Source of the DNA: Lunasporangiospora selenospora
Taxonomy: Eukaryota > Mortierellomycota > Mortierellomycetes > Mortierellales > Mortierellaceae
Direction of reading: 5' to 3'
Assembly: GCA_015680635.1 (NCBI GenBank)
Contig: JAABOA010000453.1
Location: 4,103-14,503 of the forward strand
DNA: 10,401 nucleotides
Of this stretch, positions 1 through 8,679 are shown piece by piece. The translations under genes and the position numbers were made by a program. The notes below the pieces were generated by a model that saw only the letters and a program-made list of their open reading frames with translations, did no database searches and was not told where the DNA came from. Positions within the stretch are counted from its first letter, which is position 1. Each line of letters opens with the position of its first letter.

Positions 1-1379
1 CCCCCCTTCTCAGCGGCCAAATTGTTGCGTCGATGTGAAGAGTACTGTCGATTCATTCTCTAGTAGAGACTCATAGGTATGTGAGATAAAGAGCGAAAAC
101 TGAAAAGTCACCCCAAGCATTCCGGGAGGGTCGCTCATTTCCATTTCCAGACAAGAACCTGAGCTATTTGCCACCCAATTACACAAGGGCTCTCCTAGTT
201 CACGATTTTTCTTGAGGGCTGGCTTAATTATGATTTTTTTTTCTCGTGGGACCGTGTAGCGAGATGTGGTCCCCCGTGTGAACTTGTCCTCTCATGAGAG
301 AAGGTTTCGAAAAATGGAAGCTACATGGAAATGGAGCATGAAAAGAATGATGGAAAGAAAAAAAAATGGTCAGGAATCTTCGAGAGGGGGAAGGCAGCGA
401 TGAGCGCCTGTATCCAGTTGACTCAGTGGGACGCGATCGGGCATGCATATCGATGCACTCTTTGGTATCTGGCAAGAACGTATGTCACGTAGCCCCTTTC
501 ATGCTCTTTGCATTGCTCATGATGCCGTCTGGCCTCTCTAGAAAGCGGATCCCTGGGCCCGGTCTCCAAAGAGAGAACAGTGTGAGTCGACCTTTGGATC
601 GTCGGAGCGATAGTGGCCGTTGTAGTCCAACCCCTAATAGACTGACTAATGTGGTTGACTCCTCTATCTCTGAACATTACCAGGTTAAGACAGCGTGATG
701 GTGCATGTGTACCTGCTTTGCGACCGCCGCAGCCTCTCTCACTCTCACTCTCCCTCCCATGAAATTGCTGATTCATGCATGCATGCAAATGTCCCTGAAA
801 GGGTCATCTTGACAAATGCTCTCATCGATAGCCATCGCTATCATTTCTTCAAGAGATGTTTTGTTGTAAAGATGCCTCTGTTTCCCATGAAGAATGTCAA
901 TGAATGATCAGTGTACTCAAGCGCCTGGGCATGTAATAGTCCATGGTTTGGTCCATAGTTCCCATGCCCAAAGAGACTCGTGAGAAAGCCAAAGGCTCTG
1001 TGGCGCTGCGTCATATCGCCAAGGCCTATGAAAGTTTGGCAGAGGAGGGAGGGAGGGGAGGAGCATTTGCGAGAGCATGGGCGCAAATCGTCACATTCAG
1101 AGATGCACTGAACTGTGAGCCAAACCGTAAACGACAGCCTTATTCCTGGCATAAAACCACTTTGGCGAGTTAAAAGAAGAGGGCAAAGGGTTTCTAGGCC
1201 GATGTTTATAGTAGAACAGACTAGTTTCCAGATGTAGAAAGTGGGCCGACTGTTCCGCTATTCGTTCTATAGCTCAAAGCTCTTAGGGCTACTGGTCCAA
1301 AGCTTGTCTATTGTACGAGTTTCGAAGAAGAAAGGCTGGCTTTTTGCCGCGGTTCCCGTTCCAAGTAGTCCTTCGTGTC
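1..1379. other. Region without a supportable gene
   Basis: No recognisable protein, tRNA or rRNA is visible on either strand. It lies just downstream of the minus-strand peptidase gene, so its right end should hold that gene's 3' UTR; I see no canonical AATAAA on the minus strand there. Several open frames of 70-120 codons exist but show no family motif. The most protein-like is plus 961-1173 (begins MPKETREKAKGS and contains HIAKAYESLAEE), but its third codon positions show no bias and I could not attach exons to it. Small structures include GATAGC-CATC-GCTATC near 828-843, a short hairpin, and a CATGCATGCATG run near 774-785. Confidence 0.5.
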
Positions 1380-3700
1380 CTACGAGCTCAATTGAACATC
1401 CTTGTTTGCGAGCCACTCTCGAAGGTTGTCTGCCCTTGCCACTTTGGTAATTGCATGAAATGCGGCTCGGGACATCAACCCAAGCGCCTTCTTGCTAACA
1501 TTGTCAAGTGTATCACAGCTAGCGGTAGTAAAAGAGCACAAAGAGTGAGCAACGCGTGCGACAGCGGAAGGGTAGGCAGCAATGACAGTTTGGCCTAGGA
1601 GATTAGCCTCTGTTCTTGCAAACGCGCATTACCTCTGGTGATAGCATGGATCCAGTGGGGCATTCGCAAAGCCTCCGAAAAGTATCCTCTCCTCCTCAGA
1701 CTTGCGCTGCCCCGCACCAGTGAGTACTCCTCCAGAGGGGATCCCCTCGAGCAAGAATGGCAAAAAGTCGGATCCTGCAGTCATTCTCGTGTATTTGTAG
1801 GGCTCATTCTCCTTGTCAAATTGCTCGATCAGCAGGTGGTCAATCTTTGACGAGGGACCGACCAGTTCTTTGGGAGCAGTCTTTCCGTCGTGGACCTAGC
1901 GGTAGTAGATATAGCCCTTCCAGTCAGCATGAACCCATTCTTGTGCATTTCAACACTGGCAGAAGGTGTGACCGAGAAAAGAGAATCAAGCGTTTGCTTA
2001 CGTAGGGGACATAGTTTGGACTGGCCAGCATGTCAAAGTTGATGTTCATGGCGAGTTGCTTCTTCTTGTGTTGATCCTTGGCAATCTGACGAACATAGTG
2101 CCTTGATCCCAAGAGGCCAATCTCTTCGGCGCCCCACCAAGCAAAGACGACCTTGTTCTGGACTTTGAAGTTGTCTCGAGCAAGGACCAATGCAATCTCA
2201 AGCAACGAGGTTGCTCCAGATCCGTTATCGACCATACCGGGGCCTCCAGGGACAGAGTCAAGATGTGCACCCACAACAATGGTATCCTTCTCGTCTCCAT
2301 CCTTGGTAGCGCAAAGAACGTTGATGGTTGACTCGATTGTCAGACTGTTGTACGTCTTGAGATTAAGGCGGACAGTCTCTTCGTTATGAGAGAGCGTCAT
2401 ACCAAGAGAATTGGAGAGAGAGAGGACAGGGATCGAAATCAACGGATCCCCCTCTTCCCATGCAACGATGCGGATACGGTTTGACATGAGTTCCTTGCGT
2501 GTCGGGTCGTTGTAGATCATAACACCCGAGGCTCCTGACTAGGAACAGGAGAAGCAAGATGGCAGGAGGGGTTGGTCAGGGGGACAATGCAGGACATTTC
2601 CTCACCAGCAAGGATACCGGGGCCGTAGATGGAAAGTAAAAAGTGTAGACGCGGTAATACCATTTCTGAATAATACGCAATGTTCCATAAGTCACATGCG
2701 GTGTTGGCTTGGACAAGTGCCAACTTTCCTTTTACACCCCTATGGTTCTTGAGCTGGCATCCGGTGCCCTCGACGACATGAACTTGCTGGTCTTTAAGGT
2801 TTGCACCCAAGCCGCCATACCTAAAGTCTATTATGGTTAACGGGGACGCACCATGCATGTGAGTGCCTCGCGCTCGCGTGATTTGGGTGAAGGATGGTGC
2901 ATGGGAAAAATCTCTTGCGGTCGCATCGATAGAGCCTTACTCCGGAAGTCAACCATGGCCTGGTATTGGACAAAGGAATTCCCTTGGCCGATACCCGTGC
3001 TGCTCAACTCTGGCTCCTTCAGCTCGGACCAGATGGGAACCTTGAATTCTTGGGTCGAGACGTCGCAAAAGTCCCCTGCGACCGACTGGAGCTGGGACTG
3101 GACGTACTCTGCCGAGGCTCTGTAGCCATTGGTAATCGAGCGCGAGTTGTTGTGCTTCAATGCGATTGCATAGAGCTCTTCCAGATGGCCAAAGATAGCC
3201 TCCGTCTTTAGCTCTTCGAAAACGGGTTTTTTCTCTGAACCTTTGACTAAATGTGTGAGAGAAGGGATATGAGCAACACGAGAGGCAAGGAAGCAGACAG
3301 GTTGTCGAGCGAGTTTTGGTTTTGTAACAAATAATAATAAGAGAGACTTACCAAGAAAGACAAGGCCCAAGCCAACCAAGATAACTACAACACTACCGCC
3401 GATCCACAAGAGAGAACGACGTCTCTTGCGGTTCGACTCTGCGACATTCTGCTCATCTGTGGTTAATATGAGAAGGGGTTAGGCAGTTTTCGCACTCAGC
3501 ACGTCGGTCATTCGGGGTCATGGTTGCATGGACAATTGGATGGATGCCCCATGTGTGAGAGCGCAAATAAAGAGGGGGGTTTTAAAATATCTCTTACCTC
3601 TGGTGGAGAGCAGGGGACTTGTTTCGTGAGAGACTGCCGACATGGGGATGGGAAATGGCTCAATAATGAATGACAAGGAGGCCCCTGGCGACGCGACCAT
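1380..3700 (-). CDS. Membrane-anchored M28 family zinc aminopeptidase with PA domain (aminopeptidase Y-like)
   Basis: Predicted to remove N-terminal residues from peptides in the vacuole lumen or at the cell surface. I built seven exons: 3700-3598, 3456-3352, 3246-2941, 2827-2661, 2538-2002, 1895-1633 and 1518-1380. All junctions are GT-AG and the total is 1620 nt (539 aa), close to yeast aminopeptidase Y. Residues 1-49 are a cytosolic tail with an acidic dileucine motif ETSPLL (26-31) and the basic run RKRRR. Residues 50-70 are one membrane segment (type II anchor). A PA domain spans about 170-300 and includes ASGVMIYND. The M28 domain keeps all five expected zinc ligands and the catalytic Glu: His319 (GAHLDS), Asp331 (MVDNGSG), Glu365/Glu366 (GAEEIGLLGS), Asp396 (NFDM) and His492 (DPCYHQ). 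Methionine 20 (base 3643) is an alternative start that keeps the sorting motif. The gene is divergent from AP-2 mu. The weakest junction is the exon 4 donor (GTATTA); the family label is firm, the exact peptide specificity is not. Confidence 0.93.
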
Positions 3701-3928
3701 GTGGGAAACAGAGGGTCATTCTCTCTTGCGGCTTAGAAATCGAGACCGACACCCCTTCTCTGGCTGAAGAGCGTGAGAGTGAGACTAGGAAAGAAAGTAC
3801 GGGGGTCAAAGCGTAGAGATAATCGAGACTGTGTGGTCAGACAACATTCATTTGTGTTGACAGCCAGCACGCATCCTGGTCTGAAGATGGACGTCGAGAG
3901 GTCAGATGACCAAGAGAAGGAGGAATCT

Positions 3929-3932
<4 letters not shown>

Positions 3933-3966
<34 letters not shown>
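3933..3966. repeat. (TC)17 microsatellite
   Basis: Seventeen uninterrupted TC dinucleotides. They lie about 235-265 bp upstream of the longer peptidase start, where the peptidase template presents them as a GA tract. Perfect mirror-symmetric polypurine/polypyrimidine tracts of this length can form triplex (H-DNA) structure. The copy number is probably polymorphic. Confidence 0.95.
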
Positions 3967-3968
<2 letters not shown>

Positions 3969-4085
3969 TCTCTTCCTGAAAAAGGAAGCCCAGTGTCCAA
4001 CGGACTCGTCGAAAACTGAGCAATTTGCAGACCCTGTCCATCTGTCCACCCAGGGAACCCAGCTCCCATCCTGACCCGTGAACGT

Positions 4086-4125
4086 ACACCCTGACACCCT
4101 GACACCCTGACACCCTGACACCCTG
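4086..4125. repeat. Five perfect tandem copies of ACACCCTG
   Basis: Units start at 4086, 4094, 4102, 4110 and 4118 and are identical (CAGGGTGT on the other strand). The array lies between the two divergent genes. It is not a fungal telomere repeat. The perfection suggests recent expansion by slippage. Confidence 0.95.
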
Positions 4126-4363
4126 TCTCCTCTGCAAGCACTCCTTTGCCTCTGCCGGCCTGGCGAATCAAACAAAGAGCAGACACACACAGGCCTGATT
4201 TGCTATCAGTGAGCTCAGCTCAACCCCCTCGGCCCAGTGATAATTCTCCGTGAATGAATGATTGTGCAGAGGGTCCATTCCATGTGGTCTTTTTTATTTC
4301 TCATCTTTCTGCCTCTCCTTTTCACTGTAGACCCTTCTTTGTCACGTCCCATCCTCTTTCTTT

Positions 4364-4419
4364 CATCCATCCATCCGTCCATCCATCCGTCCATCCATCC
4401 GTCCATCCATCCGTCCATC
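4364..4419. repeat. CATC/CGTC interrupted tetranucleotide array
   Basis: Fourteen tetranucleotide units (CATC or CGTC). After the first two or three units the pattern settles into a 12-bp higher-order unit, CATCCATCCGTC, repeated four times. The regular placement of the CGTC variant shows that the 12-bp block, not the 4-bp unit, was duplicated. It ends about 120 bp upstream of the AP-2 mu start. Confidence 0.95.
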
Positions 4420-4435
4420 CACCCGACTAGTCCTT

Positions 4436-4453
4436 ATCCTCTCTCTCTTTCTT

Positions 4454-4485
<32 letters not shown>

Positions 4486-4515
4486 CATTCCTCTCGCTCT
4501 CTCTCATCCTCTCAA
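4436..4515. repeat. CT-rich low-complexity tract upstream of AP-2 mu
   Basis: Nearly pure pyrimidine stretch of CT dinucleotides interrupted by TTT and CATT. It ends about 25 bp before the ATG at 4540, so it is likely core promoter or 5' UTR. Pyrimidine-rich sequence just before the start is a known feature of well-expressed fungal genes. Confidence 0.8.
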
Positions 4516-4539
4516 GGGTGTCTACACTTCATCCCAGCC

Positions 4540-6570
4540 ATGATTAGTGCATTCTTCATCTACAACCAAAAGGGTGAGGTCCTCATCTCGCGACTATACC
4601 GACAGGACCTAAAGTAAGCCTTTTCGTCTGCATCGACATTGTCCCCACTCGGGCTCGTCGAGACTTGACTTTTATTAAACACACTAGACTCCGACGAGGA
4701 CATGATCGAGATAGAGAATCGGTCCAAGCGTCCATCCTTAACCTTGTACTCCACTGTTGAATGCATGTCCATCTCTTGTCTTTTCATGACACTCCTTCCC
4801 AGACGCTCCATCGCAGAGATATTCCGCATCCAGGTCATCTCCAACACAGATGTCAAGGCGCCCATTATCACCCTCGGCTCAACCTCATTCTTCCATGTCC
4901 GCCACGAGAACCTCTACATTGTCGCCCTCACCAAATGGAACGCCAACGCAGCACTGGTCTTTGAATTCTGCTACCGAGTGATCAATATCGGTCGGTCGTA
5001 CTTTGGCAAGCTGGATGAAGAGGCGGTCAAGGCCAACTTTGTCCTCATCTATGAGCTTCTCGATGGTAAGGTGGATTAAAAACGAACCAAAGAGGAGCAG
5101 GAACAAAGAGAGTTCAAGGCGTTGGAATGCGCGAGCCCTAAACTCAAATGGTATTATATAGGGTCTGAAAAAGATGAAACACTTATTTATTTCTCGGGCT
5201 GCTGTTTGCCATTGTTTAGAGGTCCTTGACTTTGGCTATCCACAGAACAGTGAGGCCGATACGTTAAAGATGTACATCACGACAGAGAGCGTCAAGTCAG
5301 AAAAGGCGATCAAGGAAGACTCGGCTAAAATCACCATCCAGGCAACAGGCGCCATCTCCTGGAGGAGGAGCGATGTCAAATACAGGAAAAACGAAGCGTT
5401 CATCGATGTCATCGAGTCTGTCAATCTCTTGCTGTCAACCCAGGGAAACGTTCTCCGCTCGGATGTGGCGGGTCAGATTGTCATGAGGGCATATCTTTCA
5501 GGGACTCCCGAATGCAAATTTGGTCTAAACGATCGTGTCTTGCTCGACAAGGACCCGACGAGTCGCAAGTATGTCTGAAGAAAAAGCTGGGCGACAGTTG
5601 TCAAGGTTTACAAAGGGTTAGGCTGTTTGTTACAATACTTAATACGTACCCTCAACTCTCATTTCTAGGCGGTCTGGGAGCACAGTGGAGATTGACGACT
5701 GCCAGTTCCACCAGTGTGTCAAGCTTGGAAAATTTGACAGCGATCGCAACATTAGTTTTATTCCCCCAGATGGAGAGTTTGAGCTGATGAGGTATTGTGC
5801 TATTTTTACGAATTATGAATAGTCTTCTTTGTTGGTCACAACTCGGTACCAATATTCTCTGTACCCTCTCTCTCTATAGGTATCGTACCTCGGACAACGT
5901 CAGCCTCCCATTTAAAGTATACCCCGTTGTGACAGAGATTGGCAAGTCCAAGGTGGACTACAAGATCGTAGTCAAGGCCAACTTTTCGTCTAAACTCTAT
6001 GCCAACGACGTGGTAATATCCATCCCAACACCCCTCAACACCACAGGAGTGACATGCTCAGTTTCTTCAGGAAAGGCCAAATATGTCCCAGGAGAGAATG
6101 CCATGATCTGGAAGTAAGCCTACATAATGATCGACATGATTGGTTTCAAAGAATGCAGGAGTGCCTATCCTCTTTGAACGTTAGTCGCAGTGTTGAGCCA
6201 AACAATGACTGACGCCATACCATAATTTTTACTAGGATACAAAAGTTCCAGGGCGAATCAGAGTGGACATTTACGGGAGAGGCGACCCTAACAGCCATGA
6301 CACACAAAAAAGCATGGTCACGCCCGCCTATCTCTATGGATTTTCAAGTGCTAATGTTTACATCTTCGGGGCTGCTAGTCCGTTTCCTGAAGGTCTTTGA
6401 AAAGTCGAACTACAAGTCGGTGAAATGGGTCCGATACATGACCAAAGCCGGCAACTACCAAATTAGGGTAATTCGACTCGACTCGTTTGTTTTTCTAGGG
6501 CCACGCAATGGAGGCTAATTGGTTCTCACTTTATATTTTCCTTCCAATCTGTTGGGTTGTTTAGTTCTAG
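4540..6570 (+). CDS. apm4: AP-2 adaptor complex subunit mu
   Basis: The medium chain of the plasma-membrane clathrin adaptor AP-2 binds tyrosine-based (YxxPhi) cargo signals and phosphoinositide during endocytosis. Seven exons: 4540-4613, 4803-5065, 5220-5568, 5669-5791, 5880-6113, 6236-6467 and 6565-6570; 1281 nt, 426 aa (human AP2M1 is 435). The N-terminal longin-like domain (1-140) opens [18 protein letters not shown] and includes [20 protein letters not shown]. The mu homology domain follows (about 160-426) with [34 protein letters not shown] and the KWVRYM tail. Residues equivalent to the human cargo pocket are present: Phe173, Asp175, Trp412 and Arg414. Thr155 aligns with the human Thr156 that AAK1-type kinases phosphorylate. 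Phases match at each junction. The ending is the least certain part: the 6-nt last exon gives YQIRF, while retention of the last intron would give a 16-residue tail ending at 6518. Confidence 0.95.
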
Positions 6571-6653
6571 TCCGCAGAGCCAAGAACAGCCGCTGTCTTG
6601 TTCCCCATGATTTGCAAAGTCAATTGCGTAGCATTTTTTTTAACCATTGTAAG

Positions 6654-6659
6654 AATAAA
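6654..6659 (+). terminator. Polyadenylation signal AATAAA for AP-2 mu
   Basis: Canonical AATAAA on the coding strand, 84 bp downstream of the inferred TAG at 6568-6570 and followed by a T/G-richer stretch. The position fits cleavage of the AP-2 mu transcript. Confidence 0.6.
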
Positions 6660-6806
6660 GCTGTGGGGTCGGATGCGACTTTTGGACATTAGTGCCTAGA
6701 ATAGGCGTGGCCTTGAATGAGAGGGGAGGAGAGAGGAGTCGACGTGGAAGCCGCCGCTGTCACTCTCGAAAATCCGCAGCAAGACTCGCTTGACTGCGAA
6801 TCTGCA

Positions 6807-6816
6807 AAGGGGATTA
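6807..6816 (+). promoter_or_regulatory. AAGGGGATTA element in the GST promoter (contains AGGGG)
   Basis: Contains AGGGG, the core of the yeast stress response element bound by Msn2/4-type zinc fingers. It lies 144 bp before the GST ATG. The identical 10-mer lies 125 bp before the peroxiredoxin ATG, on the same strand. A stress-response role is inferred. Confidence 0.4.
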
Positions 6817-6846
6817 GCGCAAAAAAAATAAAATAAAAAAAAAGCG

Positions 6847-6854
6847 TATAAAAG
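6847..6854 (+). promoter_or_regulatory. TATA box (TATAAAAG) of the GST gene
   Basis: A consensus TATAAAAG about 100 bp upstream of the GST ATG, following an A-rich stretch. It leaves room for a 5' UTR of about 60-70 nt. The other three complete genes show no comparable element, so this promoter is probably strongly inducible. Confidence 0.75.
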
Positions 6855-6950
6855 GCCTTGTCATTCTCAAACTACCCCTCAGCATCCTTCATCAAAACTT
6901 TACACACAATCCTTCAAGTGTCAACACTAACAGCAAACAAGCAAAGCACA

Positions 6951-8088
6951 ATGACTACTCCAGCAACCAGATTTTCGGATGAAAAGTTTTCGTCGGCCGA
7001 CATCTCAAAGTCTCTGGAAAACAAAACGACCGGCGCGACCACTTATAAGCTAGAGTACTTTGAAGTGTCTGGTGTGGGAGCCATCTCACGCGATCTCCTC
7101 TCCTATGGAGGCGCAAAGTGGGAGAACATTCTTGTTAAAGTAAGTGAGATGAAAGAGACTTTTTTTTTTATTTTTCATCGTCTACCATAGTGGTATTCAT
7201 TATCGATCTTGTAGGGCTGTTCAAGAGCGTGGGAGGTTTTATTATTTTTCCCACCAAACTAACCCCACTCTGCCCTTTTCCTTAGGAACTTCCAAACAAC
7301 ACAGGCTCGCCATTTTCAGTCTACCCAGCTTTGCACGTTCGAACAGGAGATGGAGTGGAGATCCACCTGGCCGAGACGTCAGTGATTGAGCAATATCTCG
7401 CGAGGGAGTTTGGGCTTTTTGGTGATAATGAATGGGAGGAACTCCAGATCAAGATGTTCCATTCAAACACTCTCATGTTTCGCGATCGACTTTTTATGCG
7501 TGTAGTTTGGTAAGATATCCTCTCTATTTGTTTTCAGTGGAGGGAAGCAAAGCAAAGGATACAGATTATTCGATGAGGAGGGAGCATTATGAAAGAGATT
7601 GAGGTATTTACTTGACCCTTTTGCCTCTTTTTTTTGGAAAAAATATATCGCAGGAACTTCAAGGACAAGATGGAAACAGCTCTGGAAACCTTTTTGACTC
7701 AATCATTGCCCCAATGGATCAATGCTCACGTTTTCCACCTGCGTAACAATGGCTCGAACGGACACTATGTCGGAAACAAGGTAGAGTATTCCCATTCATT
7801 TTTCTCGCGACTGATAACATCTAAAGCCTAGGTGAGACTCAAACTCACACTATCAATGATTCCTTTTAGCTCTCACTGGCAGACATTCTGACAGCAAACA
7901 CAATCGACTTTATCAAGTGTCTCTATGGAAATGAAAAGATTCTGGCCATGATTGAAAAGTGTCCCGAGATTATGAAGGTCAAGGAAAATGTGGATCGAGA
8001 GCCAAGACTTCAAACTTGGCGACAGTCTGAGGAATACAAAAGTATTGCTGAAAACACTCGTAAGCTCTATGCGAATACTGGAATTTAA
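6951..8088 (+). CDS. Glutathione S-transferase, sigma-like
   Basis: Expected to conjugate glutathione to electrophiles, or to reduce lipid peroxides, in the cytosol. Four exons: 6951-7139, 7286-7509, 7654-7780 and 7870-8088; 759 nt, 252 aa. The thioredoxin-fold N-domain carries YKLEYFEV, where Tyr36 aligns with the catalytic Tyr8 of sigma GSTs. Pro77 in VYPALHV fits the cis-proline. LAETSVIEQYLAREFGLFG (92-110) is the glutathione-binding SNAIL/TRAIL-type motif, with Glu93-Thr94-Ser95 in place of the usual Q-S. The all-alpha C-domain includes GHYVGNKLSLADI, the usual GN..t.AD capping region, split by intron 3. About 28 Ser/Thr/Lys-rich residues precede the fold and make the protein longer than the roughly 205 aa typical of the class; no organelle signal is obvious in them. 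The ATG follows a TATA box and an A/C-rich leader. It sits in tandem with the peroxiredoxin. Substrate cannot be told. Confidence 0.93.
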
Positions 8089-8239
8089 TGGGCTACCCAC
8101 AAGCGGATACCATCTCTTCCTCTTTTTTTTTCGCCTATTGTGCATTTCATTCCCACTGTCTCTTCAATGACAATCATTTTCCAAGAGTTTTTGCTGATTT
8201 GCCTCACCAATACACAGCCATCATTTTGAACCCCAAAGA

Positions 8240-8245
8240 AATAAA
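8240..8245 (+). terminator. Polyadenylation signal AATAAA for GST
   Basis: Canonical AATAAA 152 bp after the GST stop, immediately followed by the long T-then-A homopolymer. Reasonable as the GST 3' end signal, though somewhat distant from the stop codon. Confidence 0.5.
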
Positions 8246-8253
8246 GAACCCCA

Positions 8254-8279
8254 TTTTTTTTTTTTAAAAAAAAAAAAAA
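8254..8279. repeat. T12-A14 homopolymer palindrome
   Basis: Twelve T bases are followed directly by fourteen A bases, a 24-bp perfect inverted repeat with no loop. It lies just beyond the GST AATAAA. Such tracts exclude nucleosomes and are also prone to length errors in sequencing. Confidence 0.9.
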
Positions 8280-8312
8280 GAGTAAAGGGACAAGCTGCGA
8301 GTGGAGCCGTGG

Positions 8313-8521
8313 ACAACTACACGTCGCAATCTCCCAACATTCATCTGCAATTTCTTTATTGGTTGGACCGTACTTTGCCTTGTTATCCCTATTATTGCAC
8401 TTTGTAAAGACATGCAGCGACACGCTGACCACTGTAGCAAGCTAAGGTAGTGCCTTGACCAGTCAATTGTCCGAGAAATTGCGGACAGCAAAAAAGCAAG
8501 GAGCAAAAAGAGCTTGAGCAT
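8313..8521 (-). pseudogene. Possible decayed gene for a small cysteine-rich secreted protein
   Basis: Three overlapping minus-strand frames each look like consecutive parts of one protein. From the ATG at 8521 the first frame starts MLKLFLLLAFLLSAIS, a convincing signal peptide. A second frame, reading to TAA at 8392, holds GTTLACYSGQRVAACLYK (about 8454-8401). A third frame, about 8399-8313, holds a Cys followed by KYGPTNKEIADECWEIATC and a final SC. Joined conceptually, six cysteines follow one signal peptide, and no intron fits the two frame changes. A run of six T after the signal and an AAA in the second segment are likely slippage sites. Alternatively the second frame alone ends at 8392 with AATAAA at 8360-8355. 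I do not recognise the family. It could also be a chance arrangement or consensus errors. Confidence 0.3.
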
Positions 8522-8679
8522 CGTAATCCGTGGGTGTGGTCGAGAAAGGGAGGGCGTAAAGGAGCAGTGTCCATCTACTTTAGCATTGTCCAAAATCTCT
8601 AACCAGGCCTACCCGGTAAGCAATTGACCGCCTTCTTGGGGACCAGAGACGCGCCATCGAGTGTTAAGGTAGGCAGATT

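Larger units (their letters stand above)
3701..4539. promoter_or_regulatory. Divergent promoter region between the peptidase and AP-2 mu genes
   Basis: The 839 bp between the two divergent start codons must hold both promoters and 5' UTRs. I see no clear TATA box. It is dominated by simple repeats: (TC)17, an 8-bp tandem array, a CATC/CGTC array and pyrimidine-rich tracts running almost to the AP-2 mu ATG. Open frames crossing these repeats on both strands are low-complexity artefacts. CT-rich tracts just upstream of the ATG are common in fungal promoters; a role here is inference. Confidence 0.6.
6571..6950 (+). promoter_or_regulatory. AP-2 mu 3' region and GST promoter
   Basis: This 380-bp spacer contains no gene. 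An AATAAA at 6654-6659 lies 84 bp after the AP-2 mu stop. Beyond it are an A-rich stretch near 6820-6843, a TATA box and the GST 5' UTR. AGGGG occurs at 6808-6812 and again near 6722. Confidence 0.7.

Noticed and set aside
423-788. Minus-strand open frame of 121 codons in the left region
   Set aside because: No recognisable motif, membrane segment or codon bias, and no matching exons could be found.
1735-1748. 14-bp perfect palindrome GAGGGGATCCCCTC
   Set aside because: It lies inside peptidase exon 6, encoding the conserved LEGIP stretch; coding constraint is enough to explain it.
2153-2389. Plus-strand open frames across the peptidase exons
   Set aside because: Antisense shadows of conserved minus-strand exons, with no motifs of their own.
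2517-2660. Reading through peptidase intron 4, including a GTGAGG donor near 2607
   Set aside because: Splicing at 2660/2538 keeps the phase and restores the compact PA-domain helix leading to ASGVMIYND; the other donor breaks the phase.
3733-4190. Overlapping minus-strand open frames of 94-134 codons through the repeat region
   Set aside because: They consist of Arg-Glu and Gly-Cys-Gln-Gly-Val-Arg runs made by translating the (TC)n and ACACCCTG repeats; no domain and no splice structure.
4258-4617. Plus open frame of 119 codons ending in the AP-2 mu first exon
   Set aside because: Most of it translates the CATC and CT repeats. The conserved AP-2 mu N-terminus starts at 4540 in this same frame, so the upstream part is leader.
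4702-4802. Upstream coding extension of AP-2 mu exon 2 (starting at 4702)
   Set aside because: It is intron 1. Joining 4613 to 4803 gives the continuous conserved sequence [14 protein letters not shown] in correct phase; the alternative acceptor before 4687 runs into a stop.
8264-8593. Single long minus-strand frame of 109 codons containing the signal peptide
   Set aside because: After the signal peptide the frame loses cysteine pattern and ends in the T12A14 homopolymer; the cysteine-bearing segments lie in the other two frames.
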